A DNA stretch of 64,000 nt, from positions 1-64,000 of the forward strand of contig NZ_JARIEA010000044.1 in assembly GCF_029267015.1 (NCBI RefSeq), given 5' to 3'. The stretch's first letter is position 1; every line of letters begins with the position of its first letter. Of this stretch, positions 9,846 to 17,351 are shown in pieces. The position numbers and the translations under genes are program-made. The DNA is from Sporosarcina ureae (lineage in GTDB: Bacteria; Bacillota; Bacilli; Bacillales_A; Planococcaceae). The notes beneath the pieces were generated by a model. That model saw only the letters and a list, made by a program, of their open reading frames with translations. It did not search any database and was not told the origin of the DNA.

Positions 9846-10847
9846 TTACTGTCTAACTGACTGCCGCTCTTCCAAATAATAAGGCAAAATAACTTCAGTC
9901 TCTTCCACTTCTTCCTCGCTCATTAACTTCGTCAACAAACGCATCGACACAGCGCCTAAATCATACAGGGGCACTACAATCGACGTTAACTGTGGACGCA
10001 CAATACGCGCTAAAATCGAGTGTTGGAAACAAATAATCTCCATATCTTCAGGAATTCTAAGATTCTTATCACGCACTCCGTTCATGATCCCAACAGCAAT
10101 TTCATCGCTGCTCGCCATGACAGCGGTCGGAGGATCAGACACTTTACCTAGCCCATTCCAGCTTTCGTACGCGTCATCATACGTATTATCAGTTTCCACG
10201 ATCAAGGACTCATCGATTGTCATTCCCGCTTCTTCCAACGCACGAATATATCCCACACGCTTGCAGTAACGATTAATGTCGCGCGTAAACGGTCCCGAAA
10301 CAAAAGCAATGCGTTTGTGGCCGTTGTCAATTAACTTCTTCGTTGCTTCATATGCGGCTTGTTCATGATCAATATTGACAGAGGGTAAACTAGTTTCAAA
10401 ATCCAACGTCCCTGCTAAGACAATTGGAACATTCGCCGTTTTCATTTCTTTACGTACTTCAGGTGAAATAGAATCACTCATGAAGATCAATCCATCTACT
10501 TGCTTACCTAAATGATCTTCAAATAATTCAACCTCTCGAGAGGTACTCTTATCCGAGTTGGAGAGAATGATATTGTATTCATACATTGTGGCAACGTCTG
10601 CAATCCCTCTAGATAACTCTGCATAGTAACTCTTGGACATGTCGGGGACTATTACTCCGATCGTCGTAGTGCGCTTGCTGGCCAGTCCACGAGCGACAGC
10701 GTTTGGTCGGTACCCTAATCGTTCAATACAGTCCAATACTTTTTTGCGAGTCGCCGGCTTCACGTTTTGATTGCCGTTCACTACACGTGAAACCGTTGCC
10801 ATCGATACGTTTGCTTCTCTTGCTACATCGTAAATTGTGATAGCCAT
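9846..10847 (-). CDS. ccpA: Catabolite control protein A (LacI family)
   Basis: CcpA, together with phosphorylated HPr, binds cre sites and represses or activates carbon genes. The 333-residue protein has the LacI-type helix-turn-helix at 1-25 (ITIYDVAREANVSMATVSRVVNG), the hinge helix (NAVARGLASK) and a periplasmic-binding-protein-like core (GVIVPDMSKSYYAELSRGI, DGLIFMSDS, TPAVMASSDE-type region). AGGAGG precedes the ATG. It sits next to aroA as in B. subtilis, and a perfect cre is present upstream of the actP operon in this window. Confidence 0.96.
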   Translation of the reverse strand: MAITIYDVAREANVSMATVSRVVNGNQNVKPATRKKVLDCIERLGYRPNAVARGLASKRTTTIGVIVPDMSKSYYAELSRGIADVATMYEYNIILSNSDKSTSREVELFEDHLGKQVDGLIFMSDSISPEVRKEMKTANVPIVLAGTLDFETSLPSVNIDHEQAAYEATKKLIDNGHKRIAFVSGPFTRDINRYCKRVGYIRALEEAGMTIDESLIVETDNTYDDAYESWNGLGKVSDPPTAVMASSDEIAVGIMNGVRDKNLRIPEDMEIICFQHSILARIVRPQLTSIVVPLYDLGAVSMRLLTKLMSEEEVEETEVILPYYLEERQSVRQ

Positions 10848-10876
10848 TTTTGCTCCTCCTATCCTTATTCTCTACT

Positions 10877-10904
10877 AGTATACCGTGTTCTTACGGATTA
10901 TAAA
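10877..10904 (-). promoter_or_regulatory. Candidate ccpA promoter
   Basis: TATACT (10877-10882) with TTTATA 16 bp upstream on the minus strand, located after the aroA terminator. Confidence 0.4.
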
Positions 10905-10937
10905 GTTTTTCTATGCAGAAATATGCCATTCTATACA

Positions 10938-10974
10938 GAAAAACACCGAACCTTAGTAATAAAGGTTCGGTGTT
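10938..10974 (-). terminator. Terminator of aroA
   Basis: A 13-bp perfect stem (10942-10954 with 10962-10974) is followed by Ts in the minus orientation, 8 bp after the aroA stop. Confidence 0.92.
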
Positions 10975-10981
10975 GGATGTT

Positions 10982-12064
10982 TTAAATCGTTTGGTGTGTG
11001 TTCATGAAGCGAGTAATCTCTTCGTAGAACTCATCAAACTGTGCAATATCCATTTGCTGCGCTGAATCCGATAATGCTACGGCTGGATCTGGATGAACCT
11101 CCGCCATAACGCCGTCTGCTCCTACTGCGATTGCTGCTTTCGCTGTTGGAAGCAATAAATCTTTACGGCCAGTGGAGTGTGTAACGTCCACGAATACCGG
11201 TAAGTGCGTTTCTTGCTTCAAGATTGGAACAGCAGAGATATCGAGCGTGTTCCGAGTAGCCGTCTCATATGTACGAATTCCTCGTTCACAAAGCATAATC
11301 TCCGTATTACCCTTAGAAATAATATATTCAGCTGCATTGACGAATTCAGAAATCGTTGCAGACATTCCGCGCTTTAGAAGTACTGGTTTGTTGACCATTC
11401 CAGCTTCTTTCAGCAATTCAAAGTTCTGCATGTTACGTGCACCGATTTGGATTACATCGATATATTCGAGTGCTTCCTCCAAGTGTGACGGTGTAATGAT
11501 TTCTGTGACGATAGAAAGTCCAGTTTCATCTGCAACTCGCTTTAGAATTTTTAAACCTTCCAGGCCTAAACCTTGGAAATCATATGGAGATGTACGTGGC
11601 TTGTAAGCTCCTCCACGGATCATTGTTAATCCTTTTGCTTTGATTGATTTTGCTACTGACAAAACCTGCTCGTAAGATTCTACTGCACAAGGTCCAAATA
11701 CGAAAGACGGATTTCCATCTCCGATTTTATGGCCGTTTACATCCACAATCGTGTCTTCAGGTTTTCTAGTACGGGATACGAGCAATGCATTCTTCTGCTC
11801 ATCTTGCTGTACTTCTAGTGCTGACATGAAAATAGACTTAAATACCTGTTCCAAGATACCGTCTGGCAAAGGACCATTGTTGGCCTTCTTCAAGACGTTG
11901 AGCATCTCGCGTTCGCGAACCGGATCATATCTGTTAACACCTTGCTTTTCTTTTAACTTACCAATTTCTTGGATAACACCTGTACGTTCATTGATCAATT
12001 TAAGAATATCTAAGTTTAACTGATCAATCGTACCTCTCAACTCACCTAAATCTTGATTGCTCAT
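10982..12064 (-). CDS. aroA: Bifunctional chorismate mutase / DAHP synthase
   Basis: The enzyme makes DAHP from phosphoenolpyruvate and erythrose 4-phosphate, the first step of the shikimate pathway. An AroQ-type chorismate mutase domain (1-90; [30 protein letters not shown]) acts as the sensor for feedback by chorismate/prephenate. The DAHP synthase domain follows ([52 protein letters not shown]). The length of 360 residues is normal for this Bacillus type, called AroA in B. subtilis (AroG elsewhere). The start is ATG with GGGGAGGAG upstream. The usual next gene ytxJ is replaced by a divergent FtsA-like gene. Confidence 0.96.
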   Translation of the reverse strand: MSNQDLGELRGTIDQLNLDILKLINERTGVIQEIGKLKEKQGVNRYDPVREREMLNVLKKANNGPLPDGILEQVFKSIFMSALEVQQDEQKNALLVSRTRKPEDTIVDVNGHKIGDGNPSFVFGPCAVESYEQVLSVAKSIKAKGLTMIRGGAYKPRTSPYDFQGLGLEGLKILKRVADETGLSIVTEIITPSHLEEALEYIDVIQIGARNMQNFELLKEAGMVNKPVLLKRGMSATISEFVNAAEYIISKGNTEIMLCERGIRTYETATRNTLDISAVPILKQETHLPVFVDVTHSTGRKDLLLPTAKAAIAVGADGVMAEVHPDPAVALSDSAQQMDIAQFDEFYEEITRFMNTHQTI

Positions 12065-12139
12065 AATTCTGACTCCTCCCCGTACATATCTCCCTTTTCT
12101 AACACCGGAATCTATGGTACATTTTTATATAATAGACCT

Positions 12140-12168
12140 AGTATAATGAATACTCTTTGAAAAGTCAC
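12140..12168 (-). promoter_or_regulatory. Candidate aroA promoter, overlapping a divergent -10
   Basis: TATACT (12140-12145) and GTGACT (12163-12168) with 17 bp spacing on the minus strand. On the plus strand TATAAT (12142-12147) could serve the FtsA-like gene, so the two -10 boxes would occupy the same bases and only one polymerase could bind at a time. Confidence 0.4.
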
Positions 12169-12237
12169 GCAATTTCACCGAATTAATCCTTATTCACTAT
12201 TTTCACATAGAAAAAAATTGAAAAGAGGTTGGAAATC

Positions 12238-14364
12238 CTGATTACTAAGTTATTCGCTCTTGATATCGGGACACGCTCCGTAGTGGGCATTGTATTGGAA
12301 GAACAAAACGATTCATTCCATATTGTAGACTTGATTTCAAAAGAACATAAAGAGCGCTCGATGATTGATGGACAAATACATAATATTTTAAGCGTCGCCT
12401 CCATAATTCAAGAAATCAAAGAAGAGTTGGAACAAATTCACGGTCCTTTAAAGCGCGTAAGCGTAGCAGCAGCCGGTCGTTCATTGAAAACAGCAGAAGG
12501 AACCGTCACCGTCGATATTTCAGAACGAACGTTGATTTCCAAAGAAGACATTAACCGCCTGGAGTTATTAGCGGTACAAAATGCGCAAGAAAAGCTACTT
12601 TCCGCACATCAATCACAAGAGGATGACCACTATTATTGTGTTGGTTATTCTGTCTTGTATTATAAATTACATGATGAAAAGATTGGAAGCTTGATAGATC
12701 AAACAGGGAACACTGCAACAGTCGAAGTCATCGCTACATTCTTGCCACGAGTAGTTGTGGAATCTTTGCTCGCTGCATTAAAGCGTGCAGACCTTGAGAT
12801 GGAAGCCTTAACACTCGAGCCGATTGCCGCGATTCATGTACTCGTCCCCCCTTCCATGCGTAGATTAAATATCGCATTGGTCGATATTGGAGCGGGTACA
12901 TCGGATATTGCCATTGTTAGTGAAAATACCGTGACCGCTTACGGAATGGTGCCCGTGGCAGGCGACGAAATGACCGAAGCGCTAAGCACCCATTATTTGC
13001 TCGACTTCCCGATGGCTGAACAAATGAAACGACAAATCAATGATCATGATATCTTGAAAGTTCAAGATATTTTAGGGTTTGAACAAGAAATACCTGCTGA
13101 AGAAGTGATTGATGTAATTAAACCTTCCGTGAAGCATTTAGCTTTGTCGATCGCTAATGAAATCAAACGATTGAACCATAACACTTCTCCACAGGCGGTT
13201 ATGATTGTGGGTGGAGGTGGATTAACACCTACTCTCACAAAAGAAGTGAGTACGCAACTAGACCTTCCTGAAAACCGAGTAGCCATTCGAAGTCTAGATG
13301 CCCTTTCAGGTGTCACACTTTCGGATCAGATCGAAGCTTCCCCTGCACTTGTCACGCCAATCGGTATCGCAATTGCAGCGCAAAGAGCACCCATTCACTA
13401 TATTTCCCTGAGTGTCAATGAACAATCCATTCGACTATTCGAATTAAAAGAGCTGACAGTAGGTGACGCTTTGCTTGCAGCCCGTATTTCCGCTAGACAA
13501 TTGTATGGTAAACCAGGGCTTGCATTGACTGTAAAAGTAAATGGACAATGGCGGACGCTTCCTGGCGAGCACGGTTCCTCGACGACCATCCTGTTAAACG
13601 GCACTGAAGCCGGCACAAAGGACAGCATAGCAAATCAGGACAACATTGAGTTGTTGTTCGGCAAAGACGGTACAGACGCTATAGCGACAGTCAGGGACTT
13701 GATGGATACACCTCAATCGATCACGTATCAACTGAACGGAGTAAGTAAGACTGCTATAGGCGAAATCCTGCTAAACGGAAAGTCCGTTACGATGGATACC
13801 GAGATTGCAGACCGAGATGAATTAACCTTACAACAAACAACAAGAGTAAAAGATATCTTAATGCCCCATTCAATTTCTGAAACGGACGCGTATACGATTA
13901 TATGGAATGGTACTCCCCATCGTTTAAAGCAACGTGAGACCGTCTATATCGCAAACGGCCAAATAGTATCGGATGACTACCAGATTCAGTCAGATGATCA
14001 CATCGAAACGCGTCATCCTAGTGCTCTTTCATTAAAAGAAATAGCGAAAGATTTGGATATTGTTCTTGAAGAGCGTGCTGATATACTGTTTAACGAAAAA
14101 CCTATCGTCATTAAGAAGCAACGAACTGCCGTCTATGTAAACGAAAAACCAGCAAGTCTTGACTACCGTGTACAGTCAAACGACAAAGTAGAGTTTAAAG
14201 TATTATCCCATTCTCCTATTATATTTAGTGATATATTTTCATTCACTGATTTCACGTTACCTACGCAGTCCACGGCATCTTATCGATTACTGCGTAACGG
14301 TGAATCCATTCGCTTCAATGATTTGATATTCGGCGGCGACCAACTAGAGATCCTATTCGAATAA
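12238..14364 (+). CDS. FtsA-like actin-family protein with C-terminal repeated domains
   Basis: Residues 1-370 match the FtsA/PilM branch of the actin superfamily: phosphate-1 loop (FALDIGTRSVVG), an SHS2-like insert (VAAAGRSLKTAEG), phosphate-2 (ALVDIGAGTSD) and the adenosine motif (MIVGGGGLTPTL). Residues 380-708 carry about five short repeats with the pattern hydrophobic-NG...I...D-x-(I/L)-E, resembling small beta-grasp units. There is no membrane segment and the C-terminus lacks the amphipathic helix of true FtsA. The start is unusual: AAGAGG is placed correctly only for a CTG at 12238; the in-frame TTG at 12229 directly abuts it. It lies where ytxJ sits in B. subtilis, near murC and ytxGH. 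A cell division or envelope scaffold is plausible; the real function is unknown. Confidence 0.8.
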   Translation: MITKLFALDIGTRSVVGIVLEEQNDSFHIVDLISKEHKERSMIDGQIHNILSVASIIQEIKEELEQIHGPLKRVSVAAAGRSLKTAEGTVTVDISERTLISKEDINRLELLAVQNAQEKLLSAHQSQEDDHYYCVGYSVLYYKLHDEKIGSLIDQTGNTATVEVIATFLPRVVVESLLAALKRADLEMEALTLEPIAAIHVLVPPSMRRLNIALVDIGAGTSDIAIVSENTVTAYGMVPVAGDEMTEALSTHYLLDFPMAEQMKRQINDHDILKVQDILGFEQEIPAEEVIDVIKPSVKHLALSIANEIKRLNHNTSPQAVMIVGGGGLTPTLTKEVSTQLDLPENRVAIRSLDALSGVTLSDQIEASPALVTPIGIAIAAQRAPIHYISLSVNEQSIRLFELKELTVGDALLAARISARQLYGKPGLALTVKVNGQWRTLPGEHGSSTTILLNGTEAGTKDSIANQDNIELLFGKDGTDAIATVRDLMDTPQSITYQLNGVSKTAIGEILLNGKSVTMDTEIADRDELTLQQTTRVKDILMPHSISETDAYTIIWNGTPHRLKQRETVYIANGQIVSDDYQIQSDDHIETRHPSALSLKEIAKDLDIVLEERADILFNEKPIVIKKQRTAVYVNEKPASLDYRVQSNDKVEFKVLSHSPIIFSDIFSFTDFTLPTQSTASYRLLRNGESIRFNDLIFGGDQLEILFE

Positions 14365-14400
14365 AAGCTACGCTGTGCAGTTTTGCATAGCGTAGCTTTT
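14363..14400 (+). terminator. Terminator of the FtsA-like gene
   Basis: A 17-bp stem (14363-14379 with 14384-14400, one G-U) and T-run start at the stop codon. Confidence 0.92.
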
Positions 14401-14429
14401 TATAGCATATTTTTCATCTAACAGTGTGC

Positions 14430-14459
14430 AAAAAAACCTTCCAATAAAGGAAGGTTTTT
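14430..14459 (-). terminator. Terminator of ytxH
   Basis: Stem 14432-14442 with 14449-14459, 6-nt loop, T-rich on the minus strand, 5 bp past the ytxH stop. Confidence 0.88.
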
Positions 14460-14464
14460 AACTA

Positions 14465-15232
14465 TTACTTAGAGTGGCTTTTGTTGTTACTGTTTGAAGA
14501 TGTATTATTTCCTTTAGACTGCTCATTCTTTTTAGCAGTAGTATCTGCTTTAGGTGATTTATTATCTTCTTTTTTATTTGAAGAATCTTTTGCTTTTGAA
14601 AGATTTCCGGATTCTTCGTTATTTTCTTTTGTACCTTTATAGTCCACTGCTTCTTCTCCTTCAGATGATACAGTTCCGTCATCCATAGGAATGTTTGCCT
14701 TTGATGTTGCTGATTTCACCTTACCTACTAGCTGCTCAGATTGCTCTTGGATGTTGTGGGACAGCTCGGAAGTTTTGTCTTTTGCCGCTGAAGTGAATGC
14801 TGCTGTTTTTTCTTTTGCAGTATCCGTTAAGTCAGCTGTATAATCTTTTGCCGCACTTGAGTATTCTGCCGCTTTGTCTTTCGCTGTACTAGACAGCTCA
14901 GCAGCTTTATCTTTCGCTGTGCTGGATAGTTCTACTGCTTTGTCTTTCGCTGTTGAACTCAATTCAATACTTTTCTCTTTCAGATGTGAAGCTTGTGTAG
15001 TTAAATCTTCACGCATTTCACGACCAGTTTTCGGTGCCAGGAATAGCGCAGTTGCCGCTCCAATAACTCCACCAATGATTGCGCCGGCAATGAAACTTCC
15101 TGTGCCGCTGCTATCTTCATCATACAGGTCATTTGTTGAACGGTATGTGTAGTTTGCTGGATATTGTGGCTGTCCATAAGTGTTTGAATAGTTACCTTGG
15201 TTGTTGTTGTAGTTTGGTTTGTTTTCTGTCAT
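14465..15232 (-). CDS. ytxH: YtxH-family protein with LEA-like 11-residue repeats
   Basis: An N-terminal Asn/Tyr-rich stretch (1-40) is followed by a glycine-rich hydrophobic segment (about 46-66, FIAGAIIGGVIGAATALFLAP) and KTGREMREDL, the YtxH domain signature. Residues 92-157 are six 11-residue units of SSTAKDKAAEL type, like the amphipathic repeats of LEA and plant stress proteins, and the tail is Lys/Ser/Asn-rich. The protein is 255 residues, longer than B. subtilis YtxH, mainly because of the repeats and tail. The start is ATG 15232 after AGGAGG; upstream in-frame codons are not needed. It forms a unit with ytxG (59-bp gap), which carries a sigma-B-like promoter. A general stress role at the membrane is inferred. 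Confidence 0.88.
   Translation of the reverse strand: MTENKPNYNNNQGNYSNTYGQPQYPANYTYRSTNDLYDEDSSGTGSFIAGAIIGGVIGAATALFLAPKTGREMREDLTTQASHLKEKSIELSSTAKDKAVELSSTAKDKAAELSSTAKDKAAEYSSAAKDYTADLTDTAKEKTAAFTSAAKDKTSELSHNIQEQSEQLVGKVKSATSKANIPMDDGTVSSEGEEAVDYKGTKENNEESGNLSKAKDSSNKKEDNKSPKADTTAKKNEQSKGNNTSSNSNNKSHSK
14762..14959 (-). repeat. 33-bp in-frame repeats in ytxH
   Basis: Six 33-bp units encode the 11-residue repeats; the first three are most alike and later ones diverge, as in stepwise duplication. Confidence 0.85.
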
Positions 15233-15291
15233 TTTTTTCTTCCTCCTGTGAATTAGCTGTTTTTTGTATGTTTCAAAGGAAAATGCTTGTA

Positions 15292-15744
15292 CTAGGAGCG
15301 CGCTTTGTACACTGTCCAACCGGTGGACTTTTCAGGTTGCCGTTCCTTTATTTGATCGTATAGACCAACCGCAACAGTTCCCCATTGTACTACTTGCGCG
15401 ATTTTATCACTGTTTTGTTCAGCTTGGGTAGTGACTGAGCTCGAGATCCGATGAACGGATTGATTGAGCGTATTCACTGAGTCGCCTACACCCTTTACCG
15501 CATCCACCACAGTGTTCAGCTTGTCCGCTTTCCCTTGCAGATCTTCGGCCAGCTGATTCGTTTTTTGTAGGAGCTGTGTACTTTCTGTAGTCACTCCTTC
15601 CAATTGCTTTGATAAGTCATCCACTGTATGCGAGACACTTTGTAAAGATGTTTTTAAAGACCCCAATGTCATCGCCAGACTTACACAAAGAATAAGAAAT
15701 GCGATTGCCGCAATTACTGCAGCAATGTAAAGTAAATTGATCAC
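15292..15744 (-). CDS. ytxG: YtxG, DUF948 membrane-anchored protein
   Basis: A single N-terminal membrane segment (about 3-28) is followed by a long helical region with heptad-like spacing (SLQSVSHTVDDLSKQLEGVTT and onwards), the layout of DUF948 proteins. The start is GTG at 15744, with AGGAGG 9 bp upstream. It is the first gene of the ytxG-ytxH unit and is preceded by a sigma-B-like promoter; in B. subtilis ytxGHJ is a general stress operon. Function is unknown beyond the stress link. The 150-residue length is usual. Confidence 0.9.
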   Translation of the reverse strand: MINLLYIAAVIAAIAFLILCVSLAMTLGSLKTSLQSVSHTVDDLSKQLEGVTTESTQLLQKTNQLAEDLQGKADKLNTVVDAVKGVGDSVNTLNQSVHRISSSVTTQAEQNSDKIAQVVQWGTVAVGLYDQIKERQPEKSTGWTVYKARS

Positions 15745-15781
15745 CTTCGTAATCCTCCTAGAGCATATTCTTACGAAAACT

Positions 15782-15807
15782 TTACCCCTCTTTCAGAGTT
15801 TCTAAAC
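15782..15807 (-). promoter_or_regulatory. Sigma-B-like promoter of ytxGH
   Basis: On the minus strand GTTTAG (15802-15807) and GGGTAA (15782-15787) are 14 bp apart, against the sigma-B consensus GTTTAA-N12-15-GGGTAT (five of six in each box). It lies 38 bp before the ytxG start. Confidence 0.65.
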
Positions 15808-15872
15808 TTTTCGTCCTACTACTCCTGTTCGACATAACTTAGCTATTCCCTTTATCAAATTACTAAAACTTC

Positions 15873-15919
15873 TAAAAAAAACGAGAGACAGCCCTCTCAT
15901 AAAAGATTAGGCTGTCTCT
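15873..15919 (-). terminator. Terminator of murC, one arm inside the coding end
   Basis: The stem AGAGACAGCC (15910-15919, minus strand) pairs with GGCTGTCTCT (15884-15893) and a run of Ts follows. The first arm overlaps the last four murC codons. Confidence 0.85.
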
Positions 15920-17220
15920 TCTTTAGTTATATCGGATTTGAATAGCTTTAAATATTGTTGGATATCCCCAGCTCCCATGAATAGGATTACAGGATTTTGA
16001 TGTGCCGCTAGACCTGACATATCATCCATTTTCAAATGTTGAGATTGCGGAATTTTATCAACCAAATCTTGAATTGTTAAACTTCCTTCTTGCTCTCTTG
16101 CAGATCCGAAAATATCACATAGGTACACATGATCTGCTTCAGAAAGACTTTCTGCAAATTGATCTAGCATCGCAGCTGTTCTGCTGAAAGTATGTGGTTG
16201 GAATACAGCAATCACTTCACGGTTTGGATATTTTTGACGTGCCGAGTCCAATGTCGCACGAATTTCCGTTGGGTGATGGGCATAATCGTCCACGATAACA
16301 CGATTTTCTAATTCCATGACAGAAAAACGTCTTTTCACACCCGTAAACGTCGCGAAGCGTTCATCTACAATTTCAGCTGGAATATTCTCATAGTGACATA
16401 GCGTAATAACGCCCAATGCATTTTTAATAGCATGATCACCTGTCTGCATAATAGTGAAGCGATGATAGAATTCATTTCGGATGAATACATCAAACGAGCA
16501 ACCATGTTGATCTTTTTCAATATTCGCCGCGTAGAAATCATTAGATGAATCTAACCCGTAATAGACAATCGGAACCTGGCATTGTAGCTTTTGAAGATTA
16601 TCGTCGTCTCCGCAAGCAATTAACGCCTTTTTGACTTGGCTTGCCATTTCTCCAAATGCGTCTAGAATATCATCTAAACTTGTAAAATAGTCCGGATGAT
16701 CGAAATCAATATTCGTCATGATCGCATAGTCTGGATAGTATGCCAAAAAGTGACGTTTGTATTCACATGCTTCAAATACAAAGTACTCTGTGTCCTTGAC
16801 ACCTTTTCCTGTACCGTCTCCAATTAAGAAAGAAGTTGGGGCAAAGCCACCTAAAACGTGCGCAAGCAAGCCTGTGGTAGATGTTTTACCATGTGTTCCC
16901 GTTACCCCAATGGATGTGAACTGTTCCATGTATGAGCCGAGGAAGTCATGATAACGAATAACCTCTAAACCAAGTTCTTTAGCACGAACTAATTCAGGAT
17001 GGTCATCTTTAAATGCGTTCCCCGCAATCACTTTCATACCTGGCTGAATATTATTTTCGTCAAAAGAAAGTACTTTTATATTTCTTTCATGTAAAGGATC
17101 TTCTGTAAAAAAGTATTTTTCTACGTCAGAACCTTGAACTGTGTAAGAAGAATCATGTAGTAACTGGGCAAGGGAACTCATTCCTGATCCTTTAATGCCT
17201 GTAAAGTGAAACAATGTCAT
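15907..17220 (-). CDS. murC: UDP-N-acetylmuramate--L-alanine ligase
   Basis: MurC adds L-alanine to UDP-MurNAc, the first amino acid of the peptidoglycan stem peptide, in the cytoplasm with ATP. Signatures are the N-terminal Rossmann motif ([13 protein letters not shown]), the Mur ligase P-loop ([12 protein letters not shown]), [10 protein letters not shown], and the C-terminal [11 protein letters not shown] and FQPHTFSR. The 437-residue length is typical. The start at ATG 17220 (MTLFHFTG) is set by GGGAGG 7 bp before it; an upstream in-frame ATG covers the ribosome site. It lies next to sftA, as in B. subtilis. Confidence 0.97.
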   Translation of the reverse strand: MTLFHFTGIKGSGMSSLAQLLHDSSYTVQGSDVEKYFFTEDPLHERNIKVLSFDENNIQPGMKVIAGNAFKDDHPELVRAKELGLEVIRYHDFLGSYMEQFTSIGVTGTHGKTSTTGLLAHVLGGFAPTSFLIGDGTGKGVKDTEYFVFEACEYKRHFLAYYPDYAIMTNIDFDHPDYFTSLDDILDAFGEMASQVKKALIACGDDDNLQKLQCQVPIVYYGLDSSNDFYAANIEKDQHGCSFDVFIRNEFYHRFTIMQTGDHAIKNALGVITLCHYENIPAEIVDERFATFTGVKRRFSVMELENRVIVDDYAHHPTEIRATLDSARQKYPNREVIAVFQPHTFSRTAAMLDQFAESLSEADHVYLCDIFGSAREQEGSLTIQDLVDKIPQSQHLKMDDMSGLAAHQNPVILFMGAGDIQQYLKLFKSDITKEETA

Positions 17221-17302
17221 ATTGAAACCTCCCGGGAATTCTTTCATCCCTCTTTTTACCTCCGACTGTCCTAAAATAAACTCGGAGATTATTTCTTGTC
17301 AT

Positions 17303-17311
17303 AGTATATCA
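17303..17311 (-). promoter_or_regulatory. Candidate extended -10 for murC
   Basis: TGATATACT on the minus strand, about 80 bp before the murC start; no convincing -35. A 6-bp inverted repeat (GTTCGT with ACGAAC, about 17314-17338) lies just upstream of it. Confidence 0.35.
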
Positions 17312-17351
17312 TGTGTTCGTTAAAAGTTTAGATACGAACGTGTGGATTTTT

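Noticed and set aside
17311-17341. Inverted repeat GTTCGT/ACGAAC between sftA and murC as a terminator
   Set aside because: Only 6 bp per arm and no T-run in the direction of murC transcription; could be an operator, but support is too weak.
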